Of a stretch of DNA of 64,000 nucleotides, positions 1 to 9,543 are shown one piece after another. Position numbers and translations under genes: made by a program. Under the pieces are notes generated by a model that saw nothing but the letters and a program-made list of their open reading frames with translations, was not told the DNA's origin and did no database searches. Source of the stretch: Haemophilus parainfluenzae T3T1 (lineage in GTDB: Bacteria > Pseudomonadota > Gammaproteobacteria > Enterobacterales > Pasteurellaceae); NCBI RefSeq assembly GCF_000210895.1, contig NC_015964.1:1633501-1697500 (forward strand), in the 5' to 3' direction. Every line of letters begins with the position of its first letter. Within the stretch, counting starts at the first letter, position 1.

Positions 1-1
1 A

Positions 2-1867
2 TTGCAAGCACTCGGTATCGCTTCGGTTTACCTTTCGGATAGGGGAAATGTCTTTGAGAGTAACACAGCAAAAGAACTAGCCTTGATTTTGCAAGCTTGT
101 TTAAGCGTGACGGAACGCCCAATTTTAAATGCAATTGCGACCGCACTTTTCGGCTTAAATGCAGCTGAAATTCACCAAATTCACCAGGATGAAATTCAGT
201 GGCAACGTTGGGCTGAAAAATTCGCAGAGTATCAACAAATTTGGCAACGCCAAGGCGTATTGCCGATGTTGCACCATTTACTTTTAGCTGAAAATATCAC
301 AGAAAAACTATTATCTCGGCCTGATGGCGAACGAAAACTGACGGATTTATTACATTTAGCCGAAATTTTACAGCAAGCAGCGGCATTAAATGAAAGTGAA
401 GCGGCATTATTGCGCTGGTTTGAAAAGCAAATTCAAGATGAAGGTCGTCAAGAAGCACAAATTCGTTTAGAAAGCGAACGTCAATTAGTGAAGATTGTGA
501 CTATCCATAAATCCAAAGGCTTGGAATATGATTTGGTTTGGTTGCCATTTTTAGGTAATGAAGCAAAAGACCCAACAAAATCAGGTAAGCAGAAGAAACT
601 GTTTAATTTATATTACGACAGTGATGAAGAGAAAACCTTGTGGGATATGCAAGATCAACACTTGGATGAATTAACAGAAGAAGTTTTTGCGGAAGAATTG
701 CGTTTGCTTTATGTGGCATTAACCCGAGCAAAATACCAAATGGCCTTTGTGTTACCGAAAGCCTTTGATAAAAAATGGAATGCTTTATTATATGTTTTAA
801 CGCAAGGTGAAATTGGTCGAAAACTCGATTTGCCAAATAATTGGGATACCCAACCGGTATTGGAAAAATTTAAGCAGCTTTTACCCAATGATGTAGCGAT
901 TGAATTAACCGATGTGTTACAAGCCAGTGAACCACTGACCTTAAATGTTTCTCAAGAAAATTTAAGTGCGGAAACTTTCCGAGGTGAAATTGAACAAGAT
1001 TGGCGAGTGACAAGCTTTAGTGGCATTGAACAAACACATCAACGCAAAGCTTATTTGAATGAAAGTGCGGTGAAAAAATCGCTCATTTTTGATGATGCGA
1101 AAGATTATGATGCCTCGATTTCAACAGAAAATATCCCTGAAAATCTGACCGCACTTGCTCATGATAACGATGAAATGGTTTTAGATTTCCCACGGGGAAC
1201 ACAAATCGGTACGTTATTGCATCGTTATTTTGAAAAGGTGCCTTTTGCTCAACTGGCTGAGAAAGAAAATATTGAAAAATTATGTCAGGATTTGAATCTT
1301 GCAGAAGAGCAATTTGTAGCAGTTCAATACTGGTTTGCACAAATACTCAGCACGCCAATTTTGCCAAACGATGATTTTACCCTTGCACAAATTAACGAAA
1401 AACAATGCTTAAAAGAGTTGGCATTTTATCTCAATATCACAAGCCATTTTGATGTCACAGGTTTTAATCGAGCGTTATCAACCTTACATCATTTGCCGTC
1501 AGAACCGTTACAGTTTGATGATATTCAAGGCATGGTGCGAGGCACAATAGACTTAGTTTTCAGTCATCAAGATAAATATTATTTGCTTGATTACAAATCG
1601 AATTTCTTGGGCGAAATATTAAAGGATTACGATCAAGCTGCATTGAAAAAAGCCATGTTAGAGCATCATTATGATTGGCAATATTTGTTGTATGTGGTGG
1701 CATTGCACCGTTATTTAAAAACACGTTTGCCTCACTACGATTACAAGCGAGATTTTGGTGGTGTGGTCTATGCATTTTTACGAGGAATGAATGGTTCGCC
1801 ACAATCGGGCATCTTTTTTGATAAACCAGATTGGCAATTAATCCAACAATTAGAGGAATTATTTTAA
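2..1867 (+). CDS. recB: RecB, exodeoxyribonuclease V beta subunit (C-terminal part, 5' truncated by window)
   Basis: The reading frame is open to the window start, so about 620 C-terminal residues of a protein of roughly 1200 are seen. RecB is the 3'-5' helicase and nuclease subunit of RecBCD, which processes double-strand ends for recombination. Visible are the UvrD-type helicase C-terminal motifs (VTIHKSKGLEYDLVWLPF near residue 163 and LRLLYVALTRAKYQ near 232). The C-terminal RecB-family nuclease follows, with GMVRGTIDLVF and LLDYKSNFLG giving the catalytic Asp and Asp-x-Lys. The stop codon overlaps the recD start as TAATG, so the two are translationally coupled. The missing N-terminal part lies upstream of the window. 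Confidence 0.96.
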   Translation: MQALGIASVYLSDRGNVFESNTAKELALILQACLSVTERPILNAIATALFGLNAAEIHQIHQDEIQWQRWAEKFAEYQQIWQRQGVLPMLHHLLLAENITEKLLSRPDGERKLTDLLHLAEILQQAAALNESEAALLRWFEKQIQDEGRQEAQIRLESERQLVKIVTIHKSKGLEYDLVWLPFLGNEAKDPTKSGKQKKLFNLYYDSDEEKTLWDMQDQHLDELTEEVFAEELRLLYVALTRAKYQMAFVLPKAFDKKWNALLYVLTQGEIGRKLDLPNNWDTQPVLEKFKQLLPNDVAIELTDVLQASEPLTLNVSQENLSAETFRGEIEQDWRVTSFSGIEQTHQRKAYLNESAVKKSLIFDDAKDYDASISTENIPENLTALAHDNDEMVLDFPRGTQIGTLLHRYFEKVPFAQLAEKENIEKLCQDLNLAEEQFVAVQYWFAQILSTPILPNDDFTLAQINEKQCLKELAFYLNITSHFDVTGFNRALSTLHHLPSEPLQFDDIQGMVRGTIDLVFSHQDKYYLLDYKSNFLGEILKDYDQAALKKAMLEHHYDWQYLLYVVALHRYLKTRLPHYDYKRDFGGVVYAFLRGMNGSPQSGIFFDKPDWQLIQQLEELF

Positions 1868-3801
1868 TGTTAAGCCTATTAAAATCCTTGCAAGAACAAG
1901 GTGTGATTACTCAAGGCGATTATTATTTTGCTCAATTAATTGCTGATAAACAAAAAGATAAAGGCTATGCCGAACCCGTACAAAATTTAGCGATTTTATT
2001 AGCCGCACTTTGCAACTGGAGCTATACACAAGGCAATACTTGTTGTGTGTTAGATCGTTTCTTAGAACGTAATTTATTTGGTTTGGCTTATCGTCATACT
2101 GAAACGGATTTTTTGTCGCTTATCAATGAAAAGATTGGTTCGCTTCCTGTATCCAAATGGCAATCAGCCTTAGCGGGGCATATTGCTTTTACACAAGATC
2201 CTGAAAATCAGATTGCGCCTCTCGCATTTCAATTTGGGGCTATTTATTTCTATCGAGCTTGGCAAGATGAGTTCCGCGTGGCGCAATATATTAAAAATGC
2301 CTTGAAAAATAACCGCACTTTATCGGTAGAACCGCAACAAATTCGGGCATTATTAGATCGTTATTTCCCTCAACAACAAGCACAAATTGATTGGCAAAAA
2401 GTAGCAGTCGCAACAGCAGTGAAAACTCCATTTTCTGTGATTACAGGTGGACCGGGAACAGGGAAAACCACGACAGTCACTCGATTATTATGTGTATTAC
2501 AGGAATTATTTGGTGGCAAACTTCATATTAAATTGGTTGCGCCAACGGGAAAAGCGGCGGCTCGTTTAACGGAATCCATTGAAAATGCCTTGGCACAAAT
2601 GCCGATTTCAGATGAGTTACGTGCATCCATTCCGAAAACCGCAGAAACGTTGCATCGTTTATTAGGCGTTCGACCTTTTACCGATAGCGTGAAATATCAT
2701 GCACATAATCCACTGCAAATTGATGTGTTAGTGGTGGATGAAACTTCGATGATTGATTTGCCGATGATGGCGAAACTGGTGCAAGCGTTGAAGCCCGAAA
2801 CGCGTTTGATTTTATTGGGCGACCAAGCTCAATTGGCTTCAGTGGAAGCTGGCGCGGTATTAGGTGAAATTGCACAGTTTTTAACGCTAGATTATAGCCC
2901 CGCTCAAGCTGATTATATCCATACAACAACAGGCTATACCGTTCCAACTTCAGATGAACATAGTCCGCTACGTGATGCCATTTGCCATTTAACCTTTAGT
3001 CGTCGTTTCCGAGATGATTCGGGCATAAAACAACTTGCTGAGCAAATTCAACAAGGAAAAGGTGAGGGCAGTGTGGCAACCTTTGCGGAATATCCACAAG
3101 AGTTACATTTCCATCATTTTGATGAAGAGCAAGACGTTAAAGAATCTGTTCGTCAAGTGGTGAAAAGTGCGGTCGAAAATTACCGTGTTTATTTAACGCA
3201 ACTTCAAACTTATTTTGCTCAGAAGAAAGATCTCAATGCAAAATTTATAGATGAAAAGGGCAATGAGAAAACTTATGCGGAAGCAATTTTAGACCGTTTT
3301 AATTCGGTGAGATTTTTGACCGCACTTCGCGCTTCGGCATTAGGTGTGGAAGAGTTAAATCGAGAAATTGCTTTAGCATTGCGTGCAGAAAAACTACTTT
3401 GGTTCCGCCAAGAGGATGATTGGTATATCGGTAAGCCAATTATGATTACCGAAAACGATCATAACGTGAAACTGTATAACGGTGATATTGGCTTGTGTTT
3501 AGCTAAAGGCAAAGTGTGGTTCGGCAATCGAGAAGTTTCTACCAGTCGTATTCCCGCTCACGAACCTGCATTTATGATGACGATTCATAAATCCCAAGGT
3601 TCGGAGTTTGATCATACCGTTATAGTGTTACCAACAGAACCCAATCCAGTGCTTTCACGAGAGCTGGTATTTACCGGTGTTACCCGTGCGAAAAATCAAC
3701 TTTCCGTATTTGCTAATGAAAAAATCTGGCAAAGTGCGGTCAGAAATACGGTAAAAAGACAAAGTGGTTTAGGAAAGTTATTACAGGAAGAAGAGGAGTA
3801 A
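1867..3801 (+). CDS. recD: RecD, exodeoxyribonuclease V alpha subunit
   Basis: This is the 5'-3' helicase subunit of RecBCD, 644 residues, close to the usual 610-650. The start is the ATG that overlaps the recB stop; a longer in-frame reading inside recB is rejected because it would overlap conserved RecB sequence. Motifs in order are Walker A GGPGTGKTTT, the Walker B region VLVVDETSMID, the arginine-containing LTFSRRFRDDSG, and the C-terminal superfamily 1 motifs MTIHKSQGSEFDH and VFTGVTRAKNQL. Several uptake-signal 9-mers lie inside the gene (for example 2312-2320, 3165-3173, 3319-3327, 3732-3740). grxB begins three bases after the stop, so recB-recD-grxB probably share a transcript. Confidence 0.97.
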   Translation: MLSLLKSLQEQGVITQGDYYFAQLIADKQKDKGYAEPVQNLAILLAALCNWSYTQGNTCCVLDRFLERNLFGLAYRHTETDFLSLINEKIGSLPVSKWQSALAGHIAFTQDPENQIAPLAFQFGAIYFYRAWQDEFRVAQYIKNALKNNRTLSVEPQQIRALLDRYFPQQQAQIDWQKVAVATAVKTPFSVITGGPGTGKTTTVTRLLCVLQELFGGKLHIKLVAPTGKAAARLTESIENALAQMPISDELRASIPKTAETLHRLLGVRPFTDSVKYHAHNPLQIDVLVVDETSMIDLPMMAKLVQALKPETRLILLGDQAQLASVEAGAVLGEIAQFLTLDYSPAQADYIHTTTGYTVPTSDEHSPLRDAICHLTFSRRFRDDSGIKQLAEQIQQGKGEGSVATFAEYPQELHFHHFDEEQDVKESVRQVVKSAVENYRVYLTQLQTYFAQKKDLNAKFIDEKGNEKTYAEAILDRFNSVRFLTALRASALGVEELNREIALALRAEKLLWFRQEDDWYIGKPIMITENDHNVKLYNGDIGLCLAKGKVWFGNREVSTSRIPAHEPAFMMTIHKSQGSEFDHTVIVLPTEPNPVLSRELVFTGVTRAKNQLSVFANEKIWQSAVRNTVKRQSGLGKLLQEEEE

Positions 3802-3804
3802 AAA

Positions 3805-4452
3805 ATGAAATTATATGTTTACGATCATTGCCCGTTTTGTGTACGTGCCCGCATGATTTTTGGTTTAAAAAATTTACCGGTAGAACTTGTAGTGCTGGCA
3901 AATGATGATGAAGCAACGCCAATTGGTTTAGTGGGCAAAAAGGTTGTGCCAATTCTTGTCAAAGAAGATGGTACTGCGATGCCGGAAAGTTTGGATATCG
4001 TGCATTATGTAGATGAACATTTTGGTGAAAAAATCTTATCTGAACACGTTCGTCCTGAAATTGAAGCATGGTTAAAAGAAGTCGGCAGTTATTATGGTCA
4101 TCTTACGACTGCACGCTTTACGCAAATTGGTTTAGCTGAATTTGAAACCCAAAGTGCGGTTAATTATTTTACTAAAAAGAAAACGGAATTTATTGGTGAT
4201 TTTGCTGAAAATATTGCGAAGACCGAAACCTATCTCACTCGCTTAAAAGGCGATTTAGAGAAATTAGCTGTATTAATTCAATCTGAAAATGCCTTAAACG
4301 GCCAACTTTCTCTCGAAGATATTATCGTTTTCCCTGTATTACGAAATCTGACTTGTGTGAAAGGAATCGAATTCCCACCAGCGGTTTTAGGTTATATCAC
4401 GAATATGGCTAAGTTAAGCGATGTACCATTGTATTTTGATAAAGCTATTTAA
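3805..4452 (+). CDS. grxB: Glutaredoxin 2 (GrxB family)
   Basis: This 215-residue protein has an N-terminal thioredoxin-like domain with the dithiol active site CPFC at residues 9-12, and a helical GST-like C-terminal domain. The length and the two-domain build match E. coli Grx2, an atypical glutaredoxin that uses glutathione to reduce protein and mixed disulfides in the cytoplasm. The cis-Pro region GKKVVPILVKEDG and the following ESLDIVHYVDEHF fit the glutathione-binding face. It starts three bases after recD with the recD 3' end (GAGGAG) serving as ribosome binding site, so it is probably read from the recBD transcript. Confidence 0.93.
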   Translation: MKLYVYDHCPFCVRARMIFGLKNLPVELVVLANDDEATPIGLVGKKVVPILVKEDGTAMPESLDIVHYVDEHFGEKILSEHVRPEIEAWLKEVGSYYGHLTTARFTQIGLAEFETQSAVNYFTKKKTEFIGDFAENIAKTETYLTRLKGDLEKLAVLIQSENALNGQLSLEDIIVFPVLRNLTCVKGIEFPPAVLGYITNMAKLSDVPLYFDKAI

Positions 4453-4581
4453 CCACAGCTGATTAATAGGGCTAGGAAATACTGAAGTTTTGACTTGGAT
4501 CATAGGTGCGGTCATTTTTTCAGTATTTTTTATTCATCGATCTATAATCTCTAACGTTTACTTTAATAAGAGCGCAGAGAT

Positions 4582-5352
4582 ATGGATCAGGAATACCAAC
4601 GAGCGGTTACCCGTATTTGTGTGGAAACCGCTTTATTATTGTTACAGCATGGCGCAGAAAGTGCTGTCGTCGTACAAATGGCACAGCGATTAGGTGTAGC
4701 GTTAGGCATTGAAAGCGTGGAGTGTGCTTTAACGGCAAATGCCGTCTTATTGACCACACTTTCTAAGCAGCATTGTATTACCACCGTGCGGAAGAATGTC
4801 GATAAAGGCATTAATATGCAAATCGTTACGGATGTTCAGCACATTGTGGTTGCTGTAGAGCATCACTTGTATGATTTGTCCATGGCTCAAAAGAAACTGG
4901 ATAAATTAAAACCACTAAAATATAACCGTTATTTGGTGGTGTTTATGATTGGTTTATCTTGTGCCTCTTTTGCTCATCTTTCTGGTGGAGATATCACAAT
5001 TTGTGCAATCACCTTTATCGCTTCTGCCATTGCCATGTTTGTTCGACAAGAAATTTCTAAACGTCATTACAATCCACTCATCGTTTTTGCCATTACCGCT
5101 TTTGTTGCCTCACTGATTTCCGGTGTCAGTTTGAAATATAGTTTAGGTAATGATCCTCATATTGCATTGGCTTCTAGCGTTTTATTACTCGTCCCGGGAT
5201 TCCCATTAATTAATTCACTTGCAGATATTTTAAAAGGGTATGTCAATATGGGAATAGGACGATGGACCATTGCTACGGTTCTCACCTTTGGTGCTTGTTT
5301 AGGTATCGTTTTTGCATTAGATCTTTTAAATATTGTTTCGTGGGTGGGGTAA
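4582..5352 (+). CDS. yjjP: Threonine/serine exporter family protein, YjjP-type N-terminal half
   Basis: This 256-residue protein has a soluble N-terminal domain of about 110 residues containing the family pattern LLLQHGAESAVVVQMAQRLG. Five predicted membrane segments follow, including LVVFMIGLSCASFAHLSGG and the conserved VLLLVPGFPLINSLADILKG. It matches the YjjP half of the split ThrE-type exporter; in E. coli YjjP and YjjB together are linked to succinate export, while ThrE homologues export threonine and serine, so the substrate is not settled. The yjjB start codon lies five bases after the stop. The chosen ATG is the first in frame and is preceded by a purine-rich AGCGCAGAGA. Confidence 0.9.
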   Translation: MDQEYQRAVTRICVETALLLLQHGAESAVVVQMAQRLGVALGIESVECALTANAVLLTTLSKQHCITTVRKNVDKGINMQIVTDVQHIVVAVEHHLYDLSMAQKKLDKLKPLKYNRYLVVFMIGLSCASFAHLSGGDITICAITFIASAIAMFVRQEISKRHYNPLIVFAITAFVASLISGVSLKYSLGNDPHIALASSVLLLVPGFPLINSLADILKGYVNMGIGRWTIATVLTFGACLGIVFALDLLNIVSWVG

Positions 5353-5356
5353 TAGA

Positions 5357-5818
5357 ATGTTTTTACTGAATTTACTCGACGATATGCTTTTTGCCGCCAT
5401 TCCAGCAGTAGGATTTGCTTTAGTATTTAATGTTCCGCCTAAAGCCTTAAAGTATTGTGCTATTTTAGGCGCGCTTGGGCATGTCACGAGAACTTTATTA
5501 TTACACTTTGGAGTCCCGATTGTTTTTGCCACTTTTTTTGCCACTTGTGTGATTGGTTTTATTGGTGTGCATTTATCTCATCGCTATTTAGCCCATCCAA
5601 AAGTCTTTACCGTTGCGGCAATTATTCCAATGATTCCGGGTGTTCATGCTTATAAAGCGATGATTGCTATCGTACAAATTCATCATTATGGATTTTCCGA
5701 TAAATTATTTGAGCAAATGATCAGCTCTTTTATCAATACCAGCTTTATTTTGGGGGCGCTAGTTTTAGGTTTAGCCTTGCCAGGATTATTGTTTTATAGA
5801 CAAAGGCCCGTTGTGTAG
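5357..5818 (+). CDS. yjjB: Threonine/serine exporter family protein, YjjB-type C-terminal half
   Basis: This 153-residue membrane protein has four to five hydrophobic segments and the conserved pattern AAIIPMIPGVHAYKAM, which mirrors the VPGFPL motif of the partner YjjP. E. coli YjjB is 157 residues. I start it at the ATG after the yjjP stop; an earlier in-frame start inside yjjP would add eight poorly conserved residues. It presumably assembles with YjjP in the inner membrane to form one exporter. A weak hairpin with a T run follows at 5858-5889. Confidence 0.88.
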   Translation: MFLLNLLDDMLFAAIPAVGFALVFNVPPKALKYCAILGALGHVTRTLLLHFGVPIVFATFFATCVIGFIGVHLSHRYLAHPKVFTVAAIIPMIPGVHAYKAMIAIVQIHHYGFSDKLFEQMISSFINTSFILGALVLGLALPGLLFYRQRPVV

Positions 5819-5857
5819 AAAAAAAGTATTTTGATTATAACGTTAATAAGTTTAAAT

Positions 5858-5889
5858 TAAGGACGTGTGTAATACTTCCTTATTTTTTT
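5858..5889 (+). terminator. Possible terminator after yjjPB
   Basis: A short stem TAAGGA/TCCTTA with a 13-base loop is followed by seven T. The stem is only six pairs, so the call is tentative, but it sits 40 bases after yjjB and before an unrelated gene. Confidence 0.4.
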
Positions 5890-6052
5890 AATTGAATCAT
5901 AATCCCATATATTCCCTTGATTTCTAAATTTTGTAGGTGTTTTTTCTTGAATAGTTGAGTGAAATAACTATATTATTTAGTGTTTATTAGATTTCACGAT
6001 GTTTTTATAAAAGAGTAGAAATTTAACCGCTCTTAAAATAGAAGGAATACAA

Positions 6053-7309
6053 ATGCTTAATCTTATTGTCACTATCATTGCAACTATTTTTGCTGCAAAC
6101 GCATTAAACTCACTTCCTGAGTTATCACAAAAACATCCAGGTGATATGACATCAATGACACAGGACCAACGTCTTGAAAAAGCAAAAGCACTTTATGAGA
6201 AAGGCTTTGATTATGAATATGGGATCACAAAAACCGTTGATCGTACTTTAGCGAATAAATTTTTAAAAGAAGCTGCCGATTTAGGTCACGCTGATGCCCT
6301 CTTTTTCTTAGGGATGAATGCGGTAGATAATGGCGATCTTGAACAAGCTAGAAAATATGCTGATTCTGCTATTGAGCTAGGAAACATGGCAGGAAAGTAT
6401 ATATTGGCGGAAATTTCCGAACTGGAATATTTTGGGGATGCTGAAGAATTATATAAGGCAGGCTTTAAGGCATTAAAAGAGAAGGTTGAACAAGGCGATT
6501 TACATTATTCTAATGTACTTGGCTATGCTTACCGTTTCGGTATCGGCACTGAAGAGAATATTAAACAGGCAATTAAAGTTTTTACCCCTTCGGCTGAGCA
6601 AGGTAATGCGATGTCATTAGGACATTTAAGTGAAATTTACCTTGAACAGGATAAAATTGAAAAGGCTAAACCGCTTATGCTGAAATCGGCTGAAAAAAAT
6701 AATGATATGGCACAATACAATTTAGGTTATAGCATTTATGAGGCGGGCTCAGAAGAATCACTTTATTGGCTCAATAAAGCGGCTGAAAATAATAACCTTC
6801 AAGCCATCATGTATTTAGCGAGTTATTATCATAATCAGGATATAAACAAAGCCATTTATTATTATCAAAAAGCTGCCAAATTGAATGATTCTCAGGCGAT
6901 GCTTGAGTTAAGTTATTTATATGAAAATGGCGAAGGCGTAGAAAAGGATGATAAGAAAGCTGTAGAGTTATTAGAGGAAGCATTTCGATTACAAAATTTA
7001 GAAGCCATGAATGAGCTTTCTATTCGCTATTTAGAAGGCAGAGGTGTTGAACGAAATTATGAAATAGCAGAAGGGTTATTTAATAACATAATTGCATTGG
7101 ATGAAAGTTTAAGCGAGAAAGAAAAAGCTTCATATAATGTATATTATCAATTGGCAGAGCGTTATGAAGAATTCGCCAAAGATGATAATGCGGCATTAGA
7201 TGCTTATAAACAAGGGTACGAAATTGAAAAGAAAGAAACCAAACGAGATAACAAAAAAATTAAAGCAAAAATTAAAGCATTAGAAGCAAAATTAAACAAG
7301 AAAAAATAA
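6053..7309 (+). CDS. Secreted Sel1-repeat protein (first of a tandem pair)
   Basis: This 418-residue protein starts with a hydrophobic stretch ending at ALNSLP, which looks like a signal peptide or membrane anchor. It then consists mostly of about 36-residue Sel1/TPR-like helical repeats, with typical pieces such as YGITKTVDRTLANKFLKEAADLGHADALFFLG and YENGEGVEKDDKKAVELLEEAFRLQNLEAMNELS. The C-terminus is Lys/Glu-rich. Sel1 repeats are protein-interaction scaffolds, so no enzymatic role is proposed. The next gene is a paralogue with the same organisation, and both have a similar leader (GAAATTTAACCGC, then AAGGAAT before the ATG). Function and partner are unknown. Confidence 0.85.
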   Translation: MLNLIVTIIATIFAANALNSLPELSQKHPGDMTSMTQDQRLEKAKALYEKGFDYEYGITKTVDRTLANKFLKEAADLGHADALFFLGMNAVDNGDLEQARKYADSAIELGNMAGKYILAEISELEYFGDAEELYKAGFKALKEKVEQGDLHYSNVLGYAYRFGIGTEENIKQAIKVFTPSAEQGNAMSLGHLSEIYLEQDKIEKAKPLMLKSAEKNNDMAQYNLGYSIYEAGSEESLYWLNKAAENNNLQAIMYLASYYHNQDINKAIYYYQKAAKLNDSQAMLELSYLYENGEGVEKDDKKAVELLEEAFRLQNLEAMNELSIRYLEGRGVERNYEIAEGLFNNIIALDESLSEKEKASYNVYYQLAERYEEFAKDDNAALDAYKQGYEIEKKETKRDNKKIKAKIKALEAKLNKKK

Positions 7310-7416
7310 TGAAAGTGCGGTTAAATTTCATCGTGTTTTTGCAAAACAAGGAAGAAATTTAACCGCTTGTTATTCTTGAATGGAAACAGAATAGTCCTCT
7401 AACAAAAGGAATCCAA

Positions 7417-8628
7417 ATGACAAATATTGTCGCATTAATTGCAGCAACCGTATTAAATCTACAAACTCATTTTATACCTGTGAAATCAAATGAGGCTCTA
7501 ACAGACTTGGTGATGATTGAACAGATACCCATGACTCAAGCCCAGCGCGCTGAAAAAGCGAAAACCTTTTATGAAGAAGGTTATGATTATTTCTACGGTA
7601 TTTCATATCCCGTAAATCGTACTCTAGCAGTGAAGTATTTTCAGGAAGCTGAAAAGTTAAAGAATGCGGATGCTTTATTTTTCCTATCTATTCATCAACA
7701 AAATAATGGCAATTTGAAGGAAGCCGCCCAAGCAGCGAAAAGATCGCTTGAGTTGGGGAATGAAGCTGCCAAAATTATATTAGGTAAAATTCAAAAAGAT
7801 GAAAAATTGAGGAAAGAAGGTAATACACTTGAATTAGGAAATGAAGTCACCAAAATTACAGTAGGTGAAACTCAAGAAGATGAAACATTGATGAAAGAGG
7901 GTTTCAATGCACTTAAAAAGAAAGTGGATTCTGGCGATATGCATTATTCGGATTCTTTAGGCTATGCTTATGAATTTGGAATCGGCACTTCTTTTAGTAT
8001 TAAAGAAGCGATGAAATACTATGAAATGGCAGCAAAACAGAACAATACGATGGGGATGACGAATCTCGCTAATCTTTATCTTCGAGAAAATAAGTTTAAA
8101 AAAGCGAAGCCTTTATTAGTTAAAGCCGCAGAAAAAGAATATGGCTATGCACAGTATTTACTCGCGATGAATTTTTTTGATCTTTATTCTGACAACAATA
8201 AAGAAGCATTATTTTGGTTAGAAAGGGCAGCGAGCAATGATGAGCCACATGCACTTTATCAATTAGGTTTGTATTATGGAGAAAAAGCTGATTTAGCTAA
8301 ATCCATTCAATACTATCAACGCGCCGCAGAGCTTAATTATGGAGATGCGCTTCTTGAGTTATATTATATCTATGGCGAAGGTATTGGTGTTGAGCAAGAT
8401 GATGATAAAGCGCTATTTTTCCTTAAGAAGGTTGCAGAATTAGGGAACCAAGAGGCGATTGAGGAGTTAGCCGCTATGGCATTGAGTGGGCAAGGCAATA
8501 TGGATGCTAAAGAAGCAGAGTATTGGATTAAAAAAGCTGGCTATACGGAAGAGATGCTTAAAGAATTAGATAAGCTACAAGAAAAAAGTTTAGAGATGTT
8601 TGAAAAAATGCAGAAAGAGAATCAGTAA
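7417..8628 (+). CDS. Secreted Sel1-repeat protein (second of a tandem pair)
   Basis: This is a 403-residue paralogue of the preceding gene. It has a hydrophobic N-terminus, a similar QAQRAEKAKTFYEEGYDYFYGI opening and Sel1 repeats through to the end. It differs by an internal 81-bp tandem duplication at about 7747-7827 and 7828-7908. This gives two consecutive 27-residue units that begin LELGNE and contain the matching KIQKDEKLRKEG and ETQEDETLMKEG. The copies have already diverged, so the duplication is not a recent slippage or assembly artefact. A strong bidirectional hairpin follows at 8661-8688. Confidence 0.85.
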   Translation: MTNIVALIAATVLNLQTHFIPVKSNEALTDLVMIEQIPMTQAQRAEKAKTFYEEGYDYFYGISYPVNRTLAVKYFQEAEKLKNADALFFLSIHQQNNGNLKEAAQAAKRSLELGNEAAKIILGKIQKDEKLRKEGNTLELGNEVTKITVGETQEDETLMKEGFNALKKKVDSGDMHYSDSLGYAYEFGIGTSFSIKEAMKYYEMAAKQNNTMGMTNLANLYLRENKFKKAKPLLVKAAEKEYGYAQYLLAMNFFDLYSDNNKEALFWLERAASNDEPHALYQLGLYYGEKADLAKSIQYYQRAAELNYGDALLELYYIYGEGIGVEQDDDKALFFLKKVAELGNQEAIEELAAMALSGQGNMDAKEAEYWIKKAGYTEEMLKELDKLQEKSLEMFEKMQKENQ

Positions 8629-8660
8629 AAGCGATAGATATACATATTAAAAAACAAAAT

Positions 8661-8688
8661 AAAAACCTGCTTTTCAGCAGGTTTTTAT
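8661..8688. terminator. Bidirectional terminator between the Sel1 pair and the Dps gene
   Basis: The stem CCTGC/GCAGG is flanked by A5 on one side and T5 on the other, so it can end both the Sel1 transcript (+) and the convergent Dps transcript (-). Confidence 0.8.
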
Positions 8689-8705
8689 TTTATATGAATG
8701 CCAAA

Positions 8706-9188
8706 TTAAGCATGGCAAGTTTGACAAGCAGCCTGGAACATCCAAACAAGTTTTTCTTGTTCTTTGATGTAGTCGCTCATTTGAGAAGCGGTACCTTCAT
8801 CATCAGACTCACCCGCTAATTCAAGGATTTCACGTTGTTGTTCAAGTAATACTTTTAATCCTTCTAATGTGCCTTTTAAGCAAGATTGCGCATCACTTAC
8901 CCCTAACTCTTCTTTAATACGTGAGTGTTGGAAGTATTGTGAATAACCGTTATGCGGAGTGTAACCTAAAGTTAAGATACGTTCTGCTACTTCATCGACT
9001 TTTTCTACTAAATCGGTGTAGATTTCTTCAAATTTTGCGTGTAATTCAAAGAAGTTTACCCCTTTAATGTTCCAGTGGTAACCGCGCACGTTGGTATAGA
9101 AGACTTGATAGGTTGCTAATAATTCATTTAATTTTGCTGCTAATTTTTCAGATGCTTTTTTATCTAAACCGATTGATGTTTTTGACAT
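8706..9188 (-). CDS. dps: Dps-like DNA-protecting mini-ferritin
   Basis: This is a 160-residue protein of the Dps family, dodecameric ferritins that oxidise and store iron using hydrogen peroxide and protect DNA. The ferroxidase signature is clear: YHWNIKGVNFFELHAKFEEIY supplies the His, Asp/Glu and Glu ligands, followed by LVEKVDEVAERI. The start chosen is the ATG opening MSKTSIGLDKK, preceded on this strand by GAGGAAAATACT. An in-frame extension of 23 residues upstream looks unlike Dps N-termini. The gene is monocistronic, ending convergently with the Sel1 genes. Confidence 0.92.
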   Translation of the reverse strand: MSKTSIGLDKKASEKLAAKLNELLATYQVFYTNVRGYHWNIKGVNFFELHAKFEEIYTDLVEKVDEVAERILTLGYTPHNGYSQYFQHSRIKEELGVSDAQSCLKGTLEGLKVLLEQQREILELAGESDDEGTASQMSDYIKEQEKLVWMFQAACQTCHA

Positions 9189-9543
9189 AGTATTTTCCTC
9201 TTTATTGTTGATTAAAATGTTGTTCCCTTGCTTGGGAAGTGTGGTCATTATAAGCATCGTTTTTTCTGATAGCTATTTCATATTATCTAGTGGTTCAATA
9301 GTTAAAATCTATCCATAATAAATTATACATAGTTAAAAACTTTTATTGTGAATTGCGAAAAAAACTCTGTGAAGTAGATCACACATTCAATATTTCCCCT
9401 TTGACAGAATGAATCGAAGATGATTATGATTGATGCAAATCATTTTATTCTAAGATTTGATTGCTTTACTTCATTTTCGAATGAAATGTTTGGCTAGGTT
9501 TAAAAACCAAAAATATGATTTTATTACTCATCAGGAGTTTAGT
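9189..9543. other. Divergent promoter region between dps and the ABC binding-protein gene
   Basis: These 355 bases hold no convincing gene. They contain a perfect CRP-type palindrome (9368-9383) and, further down, a 26-base block (9456-9481) that recurs with two differences at 11372-11397 before the permease gene. The dps promoter must lie in the left part, but no clear box was found. Confidence 0.6.
9368..9383. promoter_or_regulatory. Predicted CRP binding site upstream of the binding-protein gene
   Basis: TGTGAAGTAGATCACA matches the CRP consensus TGTGA-N6-TCACA exactly. It lies about 160 bases before the binding-protein ATG, pointing to control by cAMP-CRP. Confidence 0.75.

Noticed and set aside
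4490-4693. 67-codon plus-strand frame before yjjP
   Set aside because: It overlaps the start of yjjP in another frame, has no ribosome binding site and resembles no known protein.
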